A stretch of DNA of 64,000 bases from Asterias amurensis (taxonomy: Eukaryota > Echinodermata > Asteroidea > Forcipulatida > Asteriidae). Below are positions 49,901 through 60,600 of this stretch, in pieces. How positions within the stretch are numbered: position 1 is the stretch's first letter; each line of letters opens with the position of its first letter. The notes beneath the pieces are model-generated. The model was not told the DNA's origin and searched no databases. It saw only the letters and a list, made by a program, of their open reading frames with translations. Location of the stretch: NCBI RefSeq assembly GCF_032118995.1, contig NC_092649.1:16619332-16683331 (forward strand). Reading direction: 5' to 3'. A program made the position numbers and the translations under genes.

Positions 49901-52900
49901 ATCATTGCTCAAAACGGAAGACTTACCGTGAGTTTTTCAAAGAATTCACTGGTTCCAGATTTAGCAATAGTTCCAAGATTGGCGATAAGTTCAGCTTTGG
50001 TCATACCGATTCCAGTATCTGTGATGTGCAGCATGTGGTTGTCCTTATCCGCCTGTACAACAATAAGAAAGTGAGGTAAAATTTACGTACAAATTATCGC
50101 GACAGAATCAAACACATGATATTGACGTCTTGAGAAGTTATTCTGACAATTGTATTTGGCTCTTGGTTTTAGGAAAACATGAGACAAGCGAAGAATCTAA
50201 AATGCTGATTTGTCACAGTGGGAAGGAATTTCAATGCTACATTTGCCATGTTCTTAAAACAACGCGTACATTTCTGTACGCGAGGCTTAATTCTGATAAT
50301 TGTTTGTCTCCTGTACATAAATGCTGCAATGGCATTGAGTTAGTATTCAGCATTATTATGACAAATACCAATCCAACTTAAAAATTAGCTATTTTGCTTG
50401 TTAGATGTAAATTTGCATCAGGGATAAGGAATAGTCGGTTTGATTTACCCAGATACACCGATGTGTGTATACTCAGTACTTTCACGAGTTCTGTGACAAA
50501 AAATCACAGGCATATTACTAGGGTGGGATTCTAACCAACGACCTTTGCAATTGAGTTATTTTGTTGTTCAAGATTACCTTAATTTTGATGACGAGTTCTT
50601 CTGTGGCATCCAGCGCAGCCTTATCAGTAAGTGACAGCAACCGAATCTTGTCCAGAGCATCGGATGCATTGGAAATCAATTCCCTCAAGAAAATCTGACG
50701 AGAGAAAATACACAACCTAAATAAAAACACACTCATTCACTTAATTTTTTCAGTATGTCGGAAAAAACCCACAGGTACATATAATGCCATTTATCATAAA
50801 AAGAAAATTGTAATTATGAACATTCAAGCGATACTTATTAATGGACCCTTCCCATGAAATATGCTAATTACATTCACGCATGCGTACAGACCCTGTTGGT
50901 TGGCAAACGCAATAGAAATGTGCACTAAGCAGACGCGCAATCGCGTCTGCGTCACGCACCTATTAGCCATGTACAAAACAGCGCGATGTTCCCTCATTTT
51001 GCCAACCAAAACATTAGTGCGCACGTGCTAAGTGCAATTTACATATTTCATGGGAAGGGTGTATTGGTTCACAGGTTCTATCCCCGATTTTTCAAACCTG
51101 CGAGGCATTAGATATCCAAAATTTGGAAGTTTAGCCAAAAGCTCTGAACTGAAACAAGGTCTTCAGAATGTTTTCTACTTGGTGTTGATCTTGATTTTTA
51201 AAGGCCCTAATGTGTATGTTGAAACGTTAAAAGGCGAGCTGGATGGTTTTTGTAAAATCATTATCAGCCGAAATTGGTGCGTATCATAACACAATTCGCT
51301 TGTATCGGCCCAATGCACTAGCTTGTGCATCGGGAGAACCTTAACACATATCACTCAAAATCCCACCTGTTTACAAGAGTTTACTGTACGGTCCCATGAG
51401 CAATGAATGTTGGAATATGGTGCCATATAAACTTCACAATTGATTGATACATGAAGGTCTAAGCCCAGTTTAAAAACAGCAGTCGGCAAAAAATATTGCT
51501 CACCTAACAATCAAACTGGGGGGAAACAGAAAATATAATTAGAAGAGACAATTTCCATGTCTGCTGTTGCAAAGGGACACACACAAAGATTGGAACGAGG
51601 GGAATGGATGACTAGCCTTCTCCAGAAGACGATCACAGCATACTGATCGAAACGTCGAGTTGAAACCAATGGTCCTTCACAGAACCACCCCAGCTCATTT
51701 AGAGATTATCATTTCATGGTGTTACCGCAAACTATATCGTATTTCCACCATGCAAAGTTTCAATTTCTACATATGACATTTTGGTTGGATGATCATTTTG
51801 CGACATACCTCCTTGTTTCTGTACAGTGAGTTGATAATGAGTTTCATCATTCGGTTGACCTCGGCCTGGAAGATGTGCTTCTCAGCCGATTCTCGTAACT
51901 CTTTCATTTGAGAAACGTTGAGACCGTCTAACTTGATGGCTTCTTCTTCCCTGTTGAAATCAACATAGCACAAAAAAACAAGATTAGAAGATGATGTAAA
52001 TGTATTAATATTATTTATTTATTATTCACTTGACCAATATCAGAAACGTACAAACTAATACAACAGATTGAACTAACTAATTTGGCGTATTGTTATACAA
52101 ATGTGGAACAAGAATGGACAGACTGCCAACATTGTTGAACATACTTGTATTCAACTCAAGAATGGGCAAGTTTGGAGTTCCGAGATTCCAACAAATTGAT
52201 TCCCGTATGGCAGATTATCAGCTTTTGGTTATGGCTTAAGTTTAGCAAATTTTGCTGACGGCATCCTCATATTTTCACATTCATTGTCATTAGGGAACGA
52301 AACAATGACTCTTGGTGCTTACTACGAGAAAAGTATTACCACGCAGATGCGCAGACTTTTTCCCCTAGTATGTTAACGACATGAAGGGGTTAACTTATAC
52401 CCTTAGTATTTGCAAACACCGAATTTATTGTACCGTTCAACAACTTCATCGTCTGTTTTTGAACCATCTCTGCTCTTCCCGATGTCTTCCTCAACTAAGA
52501 CATCATCTTCTGCTTCCTCAGCGGCCGACACAAATGCTGTCAACAAAATCAAATAATACATGATAGGTTACAATCATGTGCTTACAAATTTGTTCACCTA
52601 CATTTTTTAAACAGGCACTAAAACATGGATTTGCTTAAACATGGCAGATGCGGCTTGGACAAAGGTTTTCACCACAGACCGGCAGCTTTGTCTTTATTCA
52701 TGCATGATGCATAAATGGCACCTGTGCCTCGCAATGAAGAGGCAAGGTATTTTGTAACCCCCCATTCGTAGAATGGTTCATTGGAACATTTGGGTTCGTT
52801 ATATATATGTGTCGATTGTGGTTGAACCTTTTTCTGATTATGGACTTATCAGGGAAATGTAACCATGCACACACATGGAGACGGCTCCAGGAAGTTTTGG

Positions 52901-53925
52901 CTGGTCATGTACTTGCGCCGATAGTGTTTGCAGCACTTGCAAAAACTCAGTTTTAACTGAAATTTTGACATTTGCAATTTAGCACAACCCCCCCCCCCCA
53001 AAAAAAAAACGAGCTTGACACTGCATTGAATTGATAGTACGAAAGCAGATGTAAAAATTGCAACAACAAAAAACGGAGTACAATGGCTAATGCCCTGCAA
53101 TAGATTTGATCCATTAAGCTCAGCCCAATTGCGTATTGACCAATCAAAACGCAACAAAGGTCCGACGAATCAAGCCCGACATGTGTACGTGTATGCTTGG
53201 CGCACGCGCCAGAGTTGTGCAGAAAGGCATTGGAGAGGCTCACGTGTTCTTGCTCACACATGCGCCCTGGGCGGGGCCTGATGGATCGGTCTATTAATGG
53301 ATGTAGCCTGGGCTGGGGCCAGAAAGCATTGGGAGTGCAGCGCATACGGAAAGTTATTCCTTGCAATCACAATTACAAGCTCGTAAAAAAGACATCCCAA
53401 TAGGTCCTTATTTATCTGTACTTATTAATAATTGTAAATCTCAAGGTTTTCGCTCCCATGATGTAGGATGATGGATATATTTACCCAATTAAATATCCCC
53501 CCCTCCTTTTTGTAACCAGGTTTTAAAGTTACGCCGTCTTTGAATTTGATTCAGTCATTTGAATTGAATCGAGTTCAGGCTGTGGTAGTTTTTCTTGCTT
53601 GCAGTTACATCAAAATCAAAATCATAACCTAAAAATGTTTCATCCGACTTAATTCGTTTATTCACTCGTTCATACAATAATCATCACACTTTATTACTTT
53701 GTCAACGTTACGATAGGCCTACTAAATAAATCCAAAACAGTGTCAAACACAAAATTATTCACTCAGCTGACAAATGACATGTGCCATTTTGGTCCGTGGC
53801 AAGAGGAACAAAACACAACAATTTGTGGAACAAAACACAACAATCAACGATATTGCAGCAAATTTCTACTTACATGTGGCCAAAAGCAGACCAAGAAGCC
53901 CAATCACCCAAAATTTCGCCGACAT
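40980..53925 (-). CDS. HSP90B1: Endoplasmin / GRP94, ER-lumen HSP90 chaperone (18 coding exons, 808 aa)
   Basis: ATP-dependent chaperone that folds secreted and membrane proteins in the ER lumen. Coding exons 5' to 3': 53925-53874, 52536-52434, 51950-51809, 50694-50578, 50052-49927, 49540-49471, 48933-48804, 48386-48275, 46684-46612, 46096-45982, 45562-45373, 45020-44850, 44491-44249, 43650-43402, 42893-42757, 42552-42318, 42007-41876 and 41009-40980. All junctions are GT-AG and phases agree; total 2427 nt. A hydrophobic signal peptide ([15 protein letters not shown]...) starts the protein. ATP-site motifs follow: [38 protein letters not shown]. Then come an acidic linker (exons 9-10), the middle domain with [20 protein letters not shown], the C-terminal dimer domain, a glutamate-rich tail and KDEL. 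Human GRP94 is 803 aa. No defect was seen. Intron elements are listed separately. Confidence 0.96.
41100..41400. repeat. Fold-back repeat fragment in intron 17 of HSP90B1
   Basis: Left part 'actcggtactttcc...gcatattactcgagtggga' faces right part 'atgcctgtgtaa...gggaaagtaccgaata' in inverted order. Another copy of the left part is at about 50450-50545 (intron 4), including 'ggcatattac' and a 'gggatt.gaaccca'-like stretch. Confidence 0.6.
41658..41852. mobile_element. Inverted-repeat element 23 bases from exon 17
   Basis: The left end 'ttagggtcatgtcacacgtg' pairs with the right end 'cgttgtgacaaggccctta'. It is the same family as 43796-43999 (shared 'tttacaggcaaccagttcca' and 'gtgacaaggccctta'). 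It sits just inside the donor side of the last intron of HSP90B1. Confidence 0.75.
43796..43999. mobile_element. Inverted-repeat element, intron 13 of HSP90B1
   Basis: Second, fuller copy of the 'acaggcaaccagttcc' family. Ends ttaaggtcc...tgacaaggc and gcctcttgtgacaaggccctta are inverted. Confidence 0.75.
44542..44716. mobile_element. Inverted-repeat element, intron 12 of HSP90B1
   Basis: The left end 'cacaattttaaagagctg' and right end 'aacctctatgaaattagg' pair. It belongs to the same family as the larger element at 57433-57675. Confidence 0.65.
45634..45780. mobile_element. Inverted-repeat element, intron 10 of HSP90B1
   Basis: The ends 'gttcatacttcctgcgaatg' and 'gaaggaagtatgaa' are inverted relatives. 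A second copy lies at 47603-47762 in intron 8. The two share 'cttcc.gcgaatgc.atacaaatt'. Confidence 0.7.
47603..47762. mobile_element. Inverted-repeat element, intron 8 of HSP90B1
   Basis: Same family as 45634-45780. The left end reads 'gttcatacttccggcgaatg' and the right end 'tttgcaaggaagtatgaac'. Confidence 0.7.
47797..48170. mobile_element. 374-bp inverted-repeat element, intron 8 of HSP90B1
   Basis: It starts ttaaagccattggaccctttcggt (47797-47820) and ends with the reverse complement of the same 24 bases (48147-48170). A central palindrome (ttctcgttaacgagaa) lies near 47996. It is related in layout to 31855-32265 (both carry 'ttctcaaaaa' and 'tgtaaatctgtg.ac'). Confidence 0.85.
48474..48710. 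mobile_element. Half of the 'cactggtaactattgg' fold-back element
   Basis: Matches one half of the elements that make up the tandem blocks at 1-10590 (shared 'gaccagtcttctcacttgg', 'gctttcagatgcttga', 'cctcaaaatc'). The opposite arm is missing; from about 48690 another repeat type follows. It shows that the family is dispersed, not confined to the left array. Confidence 0.75.
48990..49320 (+). mobile_element. tRNA-derived SINE, diverged copy
   Basis: The A box TGGCTGAGTGG at 48996-49006 is intact. The B box is damaged (tatgaatccct). The body shares 'tgacacttgtgtcc.a.agcaaga' and 'taactataattgcttctct' with 39170-39498. It contains a short internal duplication (ggggtgctacatctgtac / ggggcgctacatctgtac). 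It is antisense within an HSP90B1 intron. Confidence 0.75.
50843..51062. mobile_element. About 220-bp inverted-repeat element, intron 3 of HSP90B1
   Basis: The left end 'acccttcccatgaaatatgc' faces the right end 'catatttcatgggaagggt'. The next layer (gttggttggcaaa / ttttgccaaccaaaac) is also inverted. An inner perfect palindrome (gcagacgcgcaatcgcgtctgc) lies near 50929-50950. Confidence 0.8.
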
Positions 53926-54066
53926 TTTTGTAGAATTTTCCACAATACGTCTCTTTCGTACGTTACAACGACACAGCAAATACGAAATGCACACCCACCG
54001 GCTACACACAACACTGTGAATTAAAAAACATGGCTAAGGTACACAGGGGTCACACGTGGATTTTAT

Positions 54067-54085
54067 CCAATCAGCGAACACCACG
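54067..54085 (+). promoter_or_regulatory. ER stress response element (ERSE), exact
   Basis: CCAAT (54067-54071), nine bases, CCACG (54081-54085) fits the ERSE consensus CCAAT-N9-CCACG, bound by NF-Y and ATF6/XBP1 in vertebrate chaperone genes. It lies about 142-160 bases upstream of the HSP90B1 ATG, in reverse orientation relative to the gene. ERSEs work in both orientations. Confidence 0.8.
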
Positions 54086-54139
54086 ATCGACTCCACTGAC
54101 CAATCACGTTATCCCAACTCAGCTCAGCCGACGGCTAAG

Positions 54140-54158
54140 CGTGGCTTCTTGTGATTGG
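54140..54158 (-). promoter_or_regulatory. ER stress response element (ERSE), exact, gene orientation
   Basis: On the minus strand it reads CCAAT (54158-54154), nine bases, CCACG (54144-54140). It points toward HSP90B1, about 215-233 bases from its start codon. Between the two exact ERSEs, a third CCAAT (54100-54104) is followed after nine bases by CCAAC, a two-mismatch version. Confidence 0.8.
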
Positions 54159-54615
54159 TATTTAGTTTCAGTTACGCGCAAAGATTAAAATGTAATACAA
54201 CCATATGTTTTATTTATACAAATCAATATAAAGAAAAAAAAATGTAAATCAATCAATGTAAATGTAAATCGAATCAATATAAAGAAATAAAAATGTAAAA
54301 CCGGATGTTTTGTTGTTTTAATGTTATTGTTCATAACAATATTTCGGCCAGGCCCACTATTAAAGCACTCTGATGGGGCTGTCATCATTGCTCTGTATAT
54401 GATGGCGGAACGCACTGATGAATGAAGTGATTTAAATTCTACAAATCAAGCCACATTGAGACATTGAATTTGAAGGTGTAATTCGAAATACAACACTCAT
54501 TTATACGAACAGAAGTATGCTTTGTGTATTATTTACTCTTTGTTAAATTCAACTTTTAGTGGATCCAATGCAGTCAGTTAAACACAAAAACACGTGTTTA
54601 CTTTAATTTTAGAAC

Positions 54616-54843
54616 ATGATCGCCTCAGTCAGTGCCAGCCGTTTTAACAACAATCTGTTTTTGCGCATGGTTGATTTTTTAACGACATTGATCAATGATG
54701 GGGAGGAGAAGGGAGCGTTTTCACTTTTTGTCATATTTATGCTTTGCTTCATTGTTTTTTGTCAGTGTCAATCAAAAGCTTATTCCACTACTAGGTCCCC
54801 ACCCCCACTTGAAAAGGAATTAATTGGAACATCAACAACATAA
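54616..54843 (+). CDS. Possible small one-helix membrane protein (75 aa)
   Basis: Not recognised. The ORF follows a splice-acceptor-like tract (ctttaattttag, ending 54612) three bases before the ATG. It has one strongly hydrophobic helix (about residues 36-50, FSLFVIFMLCFIVFC) followed by cysteines and a polar proline-containing tail. AATAAA occurs at 54869-54874, only 26 bases after the stop. It lies divergent from HSP90B1 about 0.7 kb from that gene's start codon and might share the promoter, with a noncoding first exon. This is inference; the acceptor, ORF and polyA signal are all short signals that can occur by chance. Confidence 0.35.
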   Translation: MIASVSASRFNNNLFLRMVDFLTTLINDGEEKGAFSLFVIFMLCFIVFCQCQSKAYSTTRSPPPLEKELIGTSTT

Positions 54844-54874
54844 GGCCAATATAATAAGGCCTGGTCTGAATAAA

Positions 54875-57432
54875 AATATAAAAAGTTACAGCACAAAACT
54901 TTTGTCTGTATATAATAATTAATTATCCGAAAGAAAGCAATGCGGGATGGGAATCATTTAAAACACTTCAGGCATAATAGCTCACTGTCGATCCCTTTTA
55001 ATTTTGTGAATACAGTCGGTCACTTTGTTGTAATGCATCGATCTTTGAGAAAAAAACCTGAACAATCTGTTGACCCATTTCACAAACACACCTAAATTAT
55101 TGATCAGTGTTTGCGGAATGAGCAATACACTTGTATAATTAAATGTGGACTCTATCGAAAAGCAATTATATTGATAAATCGATTTCTGGCTCGTGTTATG
55201 CTTTTCAAAGCGTAAATAATTGACATGCGGGATTGACATTACACAAAATACGTGTATACGAGCTGTTAAATTTTAACAACATGTTTTTAACGTTATTTTT
55301 TCAAAACCCCGACCACTATTATAAGATTACTACAGTTTTTAGTTTCACATATTAATTTAAAGGTCTACAACCCCCATTGTGAGGCCCTGTTATGAAAAAG
55401 CATTATTTTGGATGCAAGAGGGCGCTATTCATATCATGCAAAGATTTATCTTCTTATGAATGGGGACCGGATATTATTTTTATTTGAAAGATCTTTGATG
55501 ACTAGAAATTGCAAAATGCGTTGTGCACACTTGCGCCCTCTTTCGAAAGGCACGCATTTAAAGGAATCCACATTCCTCAAACACACACGATGGATTTATT
55601 GGCCGTATATTTCAACTTTCTAGGGGTTCTCTTGTGATTATTCTGTCATTATTGCATAGGCCTAGCTTCAGTTCACGAGAGAGCAACTCAATTATATTTT
55701 GTAAATTGCAACAGAAAGGAAATTATCTCTTTTGCCAACCCTTGACAGATACACTTTTTATATTGTTTGTAGAACCACTGAAGGGGATGGGCGGGGGTCA
55801 CAGGGGGTGCGCCATAGTATGTAGTGGGTCAAGTTATCCGTTTGTAGTTTCTCCACCTATTAAACAACCCCTTTTCAACACTCTTGTTTGTGCAATTTGA
55901 ACCTTGAACGATCTCAAATGGGAGGGGGGAATTAATATATACATTTATTTTTTTAAATAGCCCAGCGGTTGTCTTAAAAAATGTGTCGGGCGGCCATTTT
56001 TAAGAAGAAAAAAAACAGGACGCTAAACAGAATTCTTTGCCTAATGGAGAAACTTTCCTCACTAGCATAGTGGAAACACCCGACCACTGACAAAATACAG
56101 TTCAAAACCAGTCTGTGCACTCAAAATCAATTGTCAAAAACTAAGAAACACATTGACTAAAAGGACAGCTGATTAAAAATGGACGTTGATTGGGATTAAT
56201 TTAGCGTGATAACCCGTCAAGCCATCAATTTCCTCATAGCCTACCCACAGTGACAAAAGCACCCCGTGTGTGCGACAGCGGACAGCCTGCCCACGGGCCA
56301 GGCCAGAGCTGATGACTGAATCGGTGTCTTTGATGTGTGTTCACGGACTGTCTTTGCTGTTAATTGAATAAGTTCAAAAAATTTGTACATGTATATGGTT
56401 TGATACAGTATGAATCATGCCGGTCATGTTAGATTAACGCCATTGTTTGAAGAGATGGCTTCCTTCAGAGGATAAACAGCCACCGCCGCCCAAACCAAGC
56501 CATTGTTTATTCAGTTGGACCAGACACCGGACTATCCTTTGTCGTAGGTCTACCGTTTCCCCCGAGGTTCTGACTTTAAAGTAATTTGTCCTGAGGGAGG
56601 GACTTTGCTTTATTCCCGCTCCATCTACAGAAAACCAAAAACGGACCCTTTAATTTGCTTGCAATTTTTATCAAGATCACGATTGACATTATGGAGGAAT
56701 TTGAACAGGAACTATGCTGAAATAATTGTCCACGCGCCGCGGTCTCGTGTTTTATGGTTTTGATTGGCATCTGTTCTGGTAATGGGTTAACGACAGGTCT
56801 TATCGCTTGACTTAATTAATCAAAATTGACAGGTAATGGCTTATTTGTATTATCAAACTATCCATTGTTCATGATACAGCAATGGAGGAAGGATCTTTGT
56901 GCCTAGACCACATTATGAAAACGATTATATTGTTTTATTAAACCAAATTGTCAAGTATAGGCCACCCCACAACCCCTACCCCACCCCTGTGCTTTCTTAA
57001 AACAATAATATTACTGAGTAGAAACTTACTTCTACTCTGAATGCATCTTTTTCACAAACGACGATTGTTCTAGTGATCGAAACATACGTTATACCATAAA
57101 CTAGTTTATTGCTCCATGGTTATACATCGCTTTTTAAAAATCAGAAACCCCAGTATGCAATAAACTGCTTCAACGCATCGGTCCATAAATCTGCACGAGC
57201 GCCCTCTTTTGACGATGTTTAATGTAAGCGTTTTTTTTTGATCGATGTCGGCAAAGTAATCTAGCTTTATTTAAATCATGTTGAAAGATCACATCCTCCA
57301 CACGTCCTCTCATTTAGAAACTTGATCGAAACAACTTCTACTATAGCTTCCGCATAAAATGTTTGCATTACATAAAAGAGCCGTGCTTCTTTACCAAGTT
57401 AGAATTTTAGTAACATTTCACCGAATGCAACC
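54875..57432. other. Intergenic, no supported gene
   Basis: AT-rich unique-looking sequence with only short ORFs of no recognised family. Confidence 0.5.
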
Positions 57433-57675
57433 TGGGCCCAATTTTATAGAGCTGCTAAGCACAAAAATTTGCTTAGCATGAAATTTCTTCCTTGATAAAA
57501 ACAGGATAACCAACCAAATTTCCATTTGTTGCATCTTGCTTGTTACTGGTATTCAGCTCTTGTTTGCTTATCTTGAAAATTATGTAGAATGGTTGGGAAA
57601 TCCTGTTTTTATCAAGGCAAACATTTCATGCTTAGCAAAAGTTTGTGCTTAGCGGCTCTATGAAATTGGGACCCA
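57433..57675. mobile_element. 243-bp inverted-repeat element
   Basis: The ends 'tgggcccaattttatagagc' and 'gctctatgaaattgggaccca' pair. Inner arms 'gataaaaacaggat' / 'atcctgtttttatc' and 'gcttagcatgaaattt' / 'aacatttcatgcttagc' pair too. It is a full copy of the family seen in fragments at 37300-37460, 44542-44716 and about 49815-49850. Confidence 0.85.
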
Positions 57676-60600
57676 GCTCTTTCGAAATGTCCTTCTGGTT
57701 GATTCATTCCAAGTTCCACACAAAGAAACACAATAACCCAAACCAAAATGTCGAATTCCGTGGTTGTTGGACGATAACAGCTCATCCAAACTTCCAAAAT
57801 GGCGCACACAAAGACCAAAGCCCAAACACGTTTCTTCCCAGTCGGCAAAAAAGTGCCATGTCTGGCAATCAAATACAACCCCCCCCCCAAAAAAAAAACA
57901 CACTTCAGCCAGAGTAATTTCTCGTTCATATCTGGTATTATTTATTTTGTGAAGTTTATATACAAACAATACAGGGCTTGTTTCATAATAATAAGAAGAA
58001 CTTATGGCCACTGTGTAGTTTTGTGTTGTATTTTGACAATACTTTTTCTTTACAGTGCTTTTCCATAGTTTTTCTACAGTCATTTACATCACATACATTT
58101 TTTATACAAGTGCTTTATTGACTTGGTAAGGGATGGATTGGAGTTGGAGGAAGGAGTGGGTGAATGAGGCTGGAGGGAGAGGCTACAATTTGCAGTGATA
58201 AGGTGTCTATATTTAAATACCAAAGCTGAACCATAGACAGCAAGTACACATCAACAACAGCTTGACTGAACTTCATACATAGTTATTGACTTTATTTTCT
58301 GCCCCCCAAGTATTACCAACACACTGGAAGTAAAGGGTAAAGTGAATAGACCATTATCATCATGCTGCCATCTTGGTCATGATCCTTGTATCCAACAACA
58401 TCAATGAATGCTAATATTCTGTGTACAAAAAGGAACCAGACTGTTTCTCCTTCCAGCCTCGGTTTGGTTACATTGAGTTGAACGGATAAAAAGATCAAGA
58501 TGGCGGCAGCATGATGAAGGTCTATAGCTTGCAGGCAATCATACAGGCACATTGCAGGTATTTTTTTTTTTACCAAACAGTTACAACACTGTTTCAGAAT
58601 ATTCTAAACAAACAGGTATTTTTGGAGGATAATACCTATGTAGAATTATTTGTTTTTGAGAAATAAGACAAATCCCATTCATAAAAAAATTGAAATTTCA
58701 AATCAATGACTAAACAACATCAGCTGTTGATAGAAGTAAAGTCACAAAGATATTATTACCCAATAGAAACGAGTAAATTTATGAAGTGACAGAATGTCAA
58801 AGAATGCAATTTTTTATTTAGGAAATATAAATGAGTACCTGAAAGCTCAACTGGGTGCGAGTGATGTTCCTATACAAGGAACAAGTTTTTTAACTCATCA
58901 ATTAATCAAATTTTTGACATTAACCTTTAACTGGTTAAACACCCGAACCTTGTGGAGACTTAGGACATGTCTGAAACAGCGACTTCGGCTACAGCTACGG
59001 CTAGATCAGCCTGTTACAATGTTTAAGAATAGGCAGATGCGCAGTAGAATTACCATAGATGCCGTTTCGGACACGGCCTAATATACCAATAAGTGTAGAT
59101 ATCTGCAGCCAATGTAAAAGCTTCACTTTTCAGACAGAATGCACTAGGCTCGCACATGTACTGCCCTTATGTAACTGTGGGTTAAAACATCTACAACAAT
59201 TACAGAAGCTGTAACACATGTATATAAATATGGCATATAATTCCAGGTTTGTTATTTATGTTTGTTCGAATTTAACTTTTTATTTTTGTCACACTAAAAC
59301 AAAGCTGTAAATTCAGTTTCACTTCAACGTGATAATGCATAGTACTATATCAAATACTCTGTCAACTGGGTCTTTTAGTGAAACTTTTTGAAAGCATTAT
59401 AGCTTTGGCCATTGCCCTTTCCCATAATATAGCACCAGAGTTGATTCTGTGGAAACAGAATGTCGTCACACAAAGATACCAGCAGTATGTGAGCCAGATC
59501 AAGACAGCCCTGCTCATCTCTACAAACTAAAATATCATCAGGCCCTTCAATAACTTTAATAGATCTGCAAAGACAAAACAAAACTAACCAGTGATAAATG
59601 TTGTTGAAGACTTTTAAAACCAAAACAAGGGTTAAACCCAATGGTTGAACTCAAGTGGACTTGCAAAAGAAAAAACTAATTCCAAATATCTGGAATCGGT
59701 TATTGTTGATGTTATTCTTTTAAAGTCGAATTTACTTTGAAATTTAGCATATTTATGCTGACCTGGTTCTTATCTCATAAAGCAATGCTAAGCAAGTTTT
59801 TCACTAAGCAAAAACCTTAAGGGCACCTGTCACAACAATGTTAAATATATGGCATTTTTTGTGGTACCGGTTTCTGTGGTTAGTGAATGTTTGTGCTTAG
59901 CTGCATTATAAAGTCTTGCTAAGTATACAAGCAATATAGGATTTGAGGCATTGCATGGTGAGGTATCAATGTATATTATAAGAACAACTCTACCAGGCAT
60001 GTAGATACACACATGGTGTTACCGCAAACCAAATATACATTTATACAAGCAATGTTGTTAGGCAAAACATACTTTTCATTAGAATTCAGGTTTTCTTTGC
60101 CTTTTCTTTTATTCATTTAATTTAGTTTTTGTTGCTTTGCAGATCTATGAAAATTGGTCCATGAATGTTTACATTTCAAAAAAGGCTCAACTTATTAAAC
60201 CATATACTTAAATACAGAGATAGCTCATAATATATTTCTTATGTGGTTTACTTACAATTTACAATTTACAGAGAATGCTTGACAACAATGCAAGCATTAG
60301 TTCTTTTGAAATAAGTGAAATTGTTTACATAAAATATCACAATGTTAACGGACAAAATAACAGACAATAGCTTGAATAGTAGCAGCTTTCATTCAAGTCA
60401 AACTTTGATTGGTGTCAAGTCTTCCCTAAAAAAAACTTAACAATGTAGATATAAATTTCAAATTCTGAAACCAGAGGGAAACTCGTTGAGTCACCATTTA
60501 CTTGGCAATTGTACAAAAAAACAGACTCAGTTTCAAAACCGGTCATAATGAACAAACCTTTGTTTGAAGTGCAGATGAAGAATTTAGAAAAGGTACTTAG

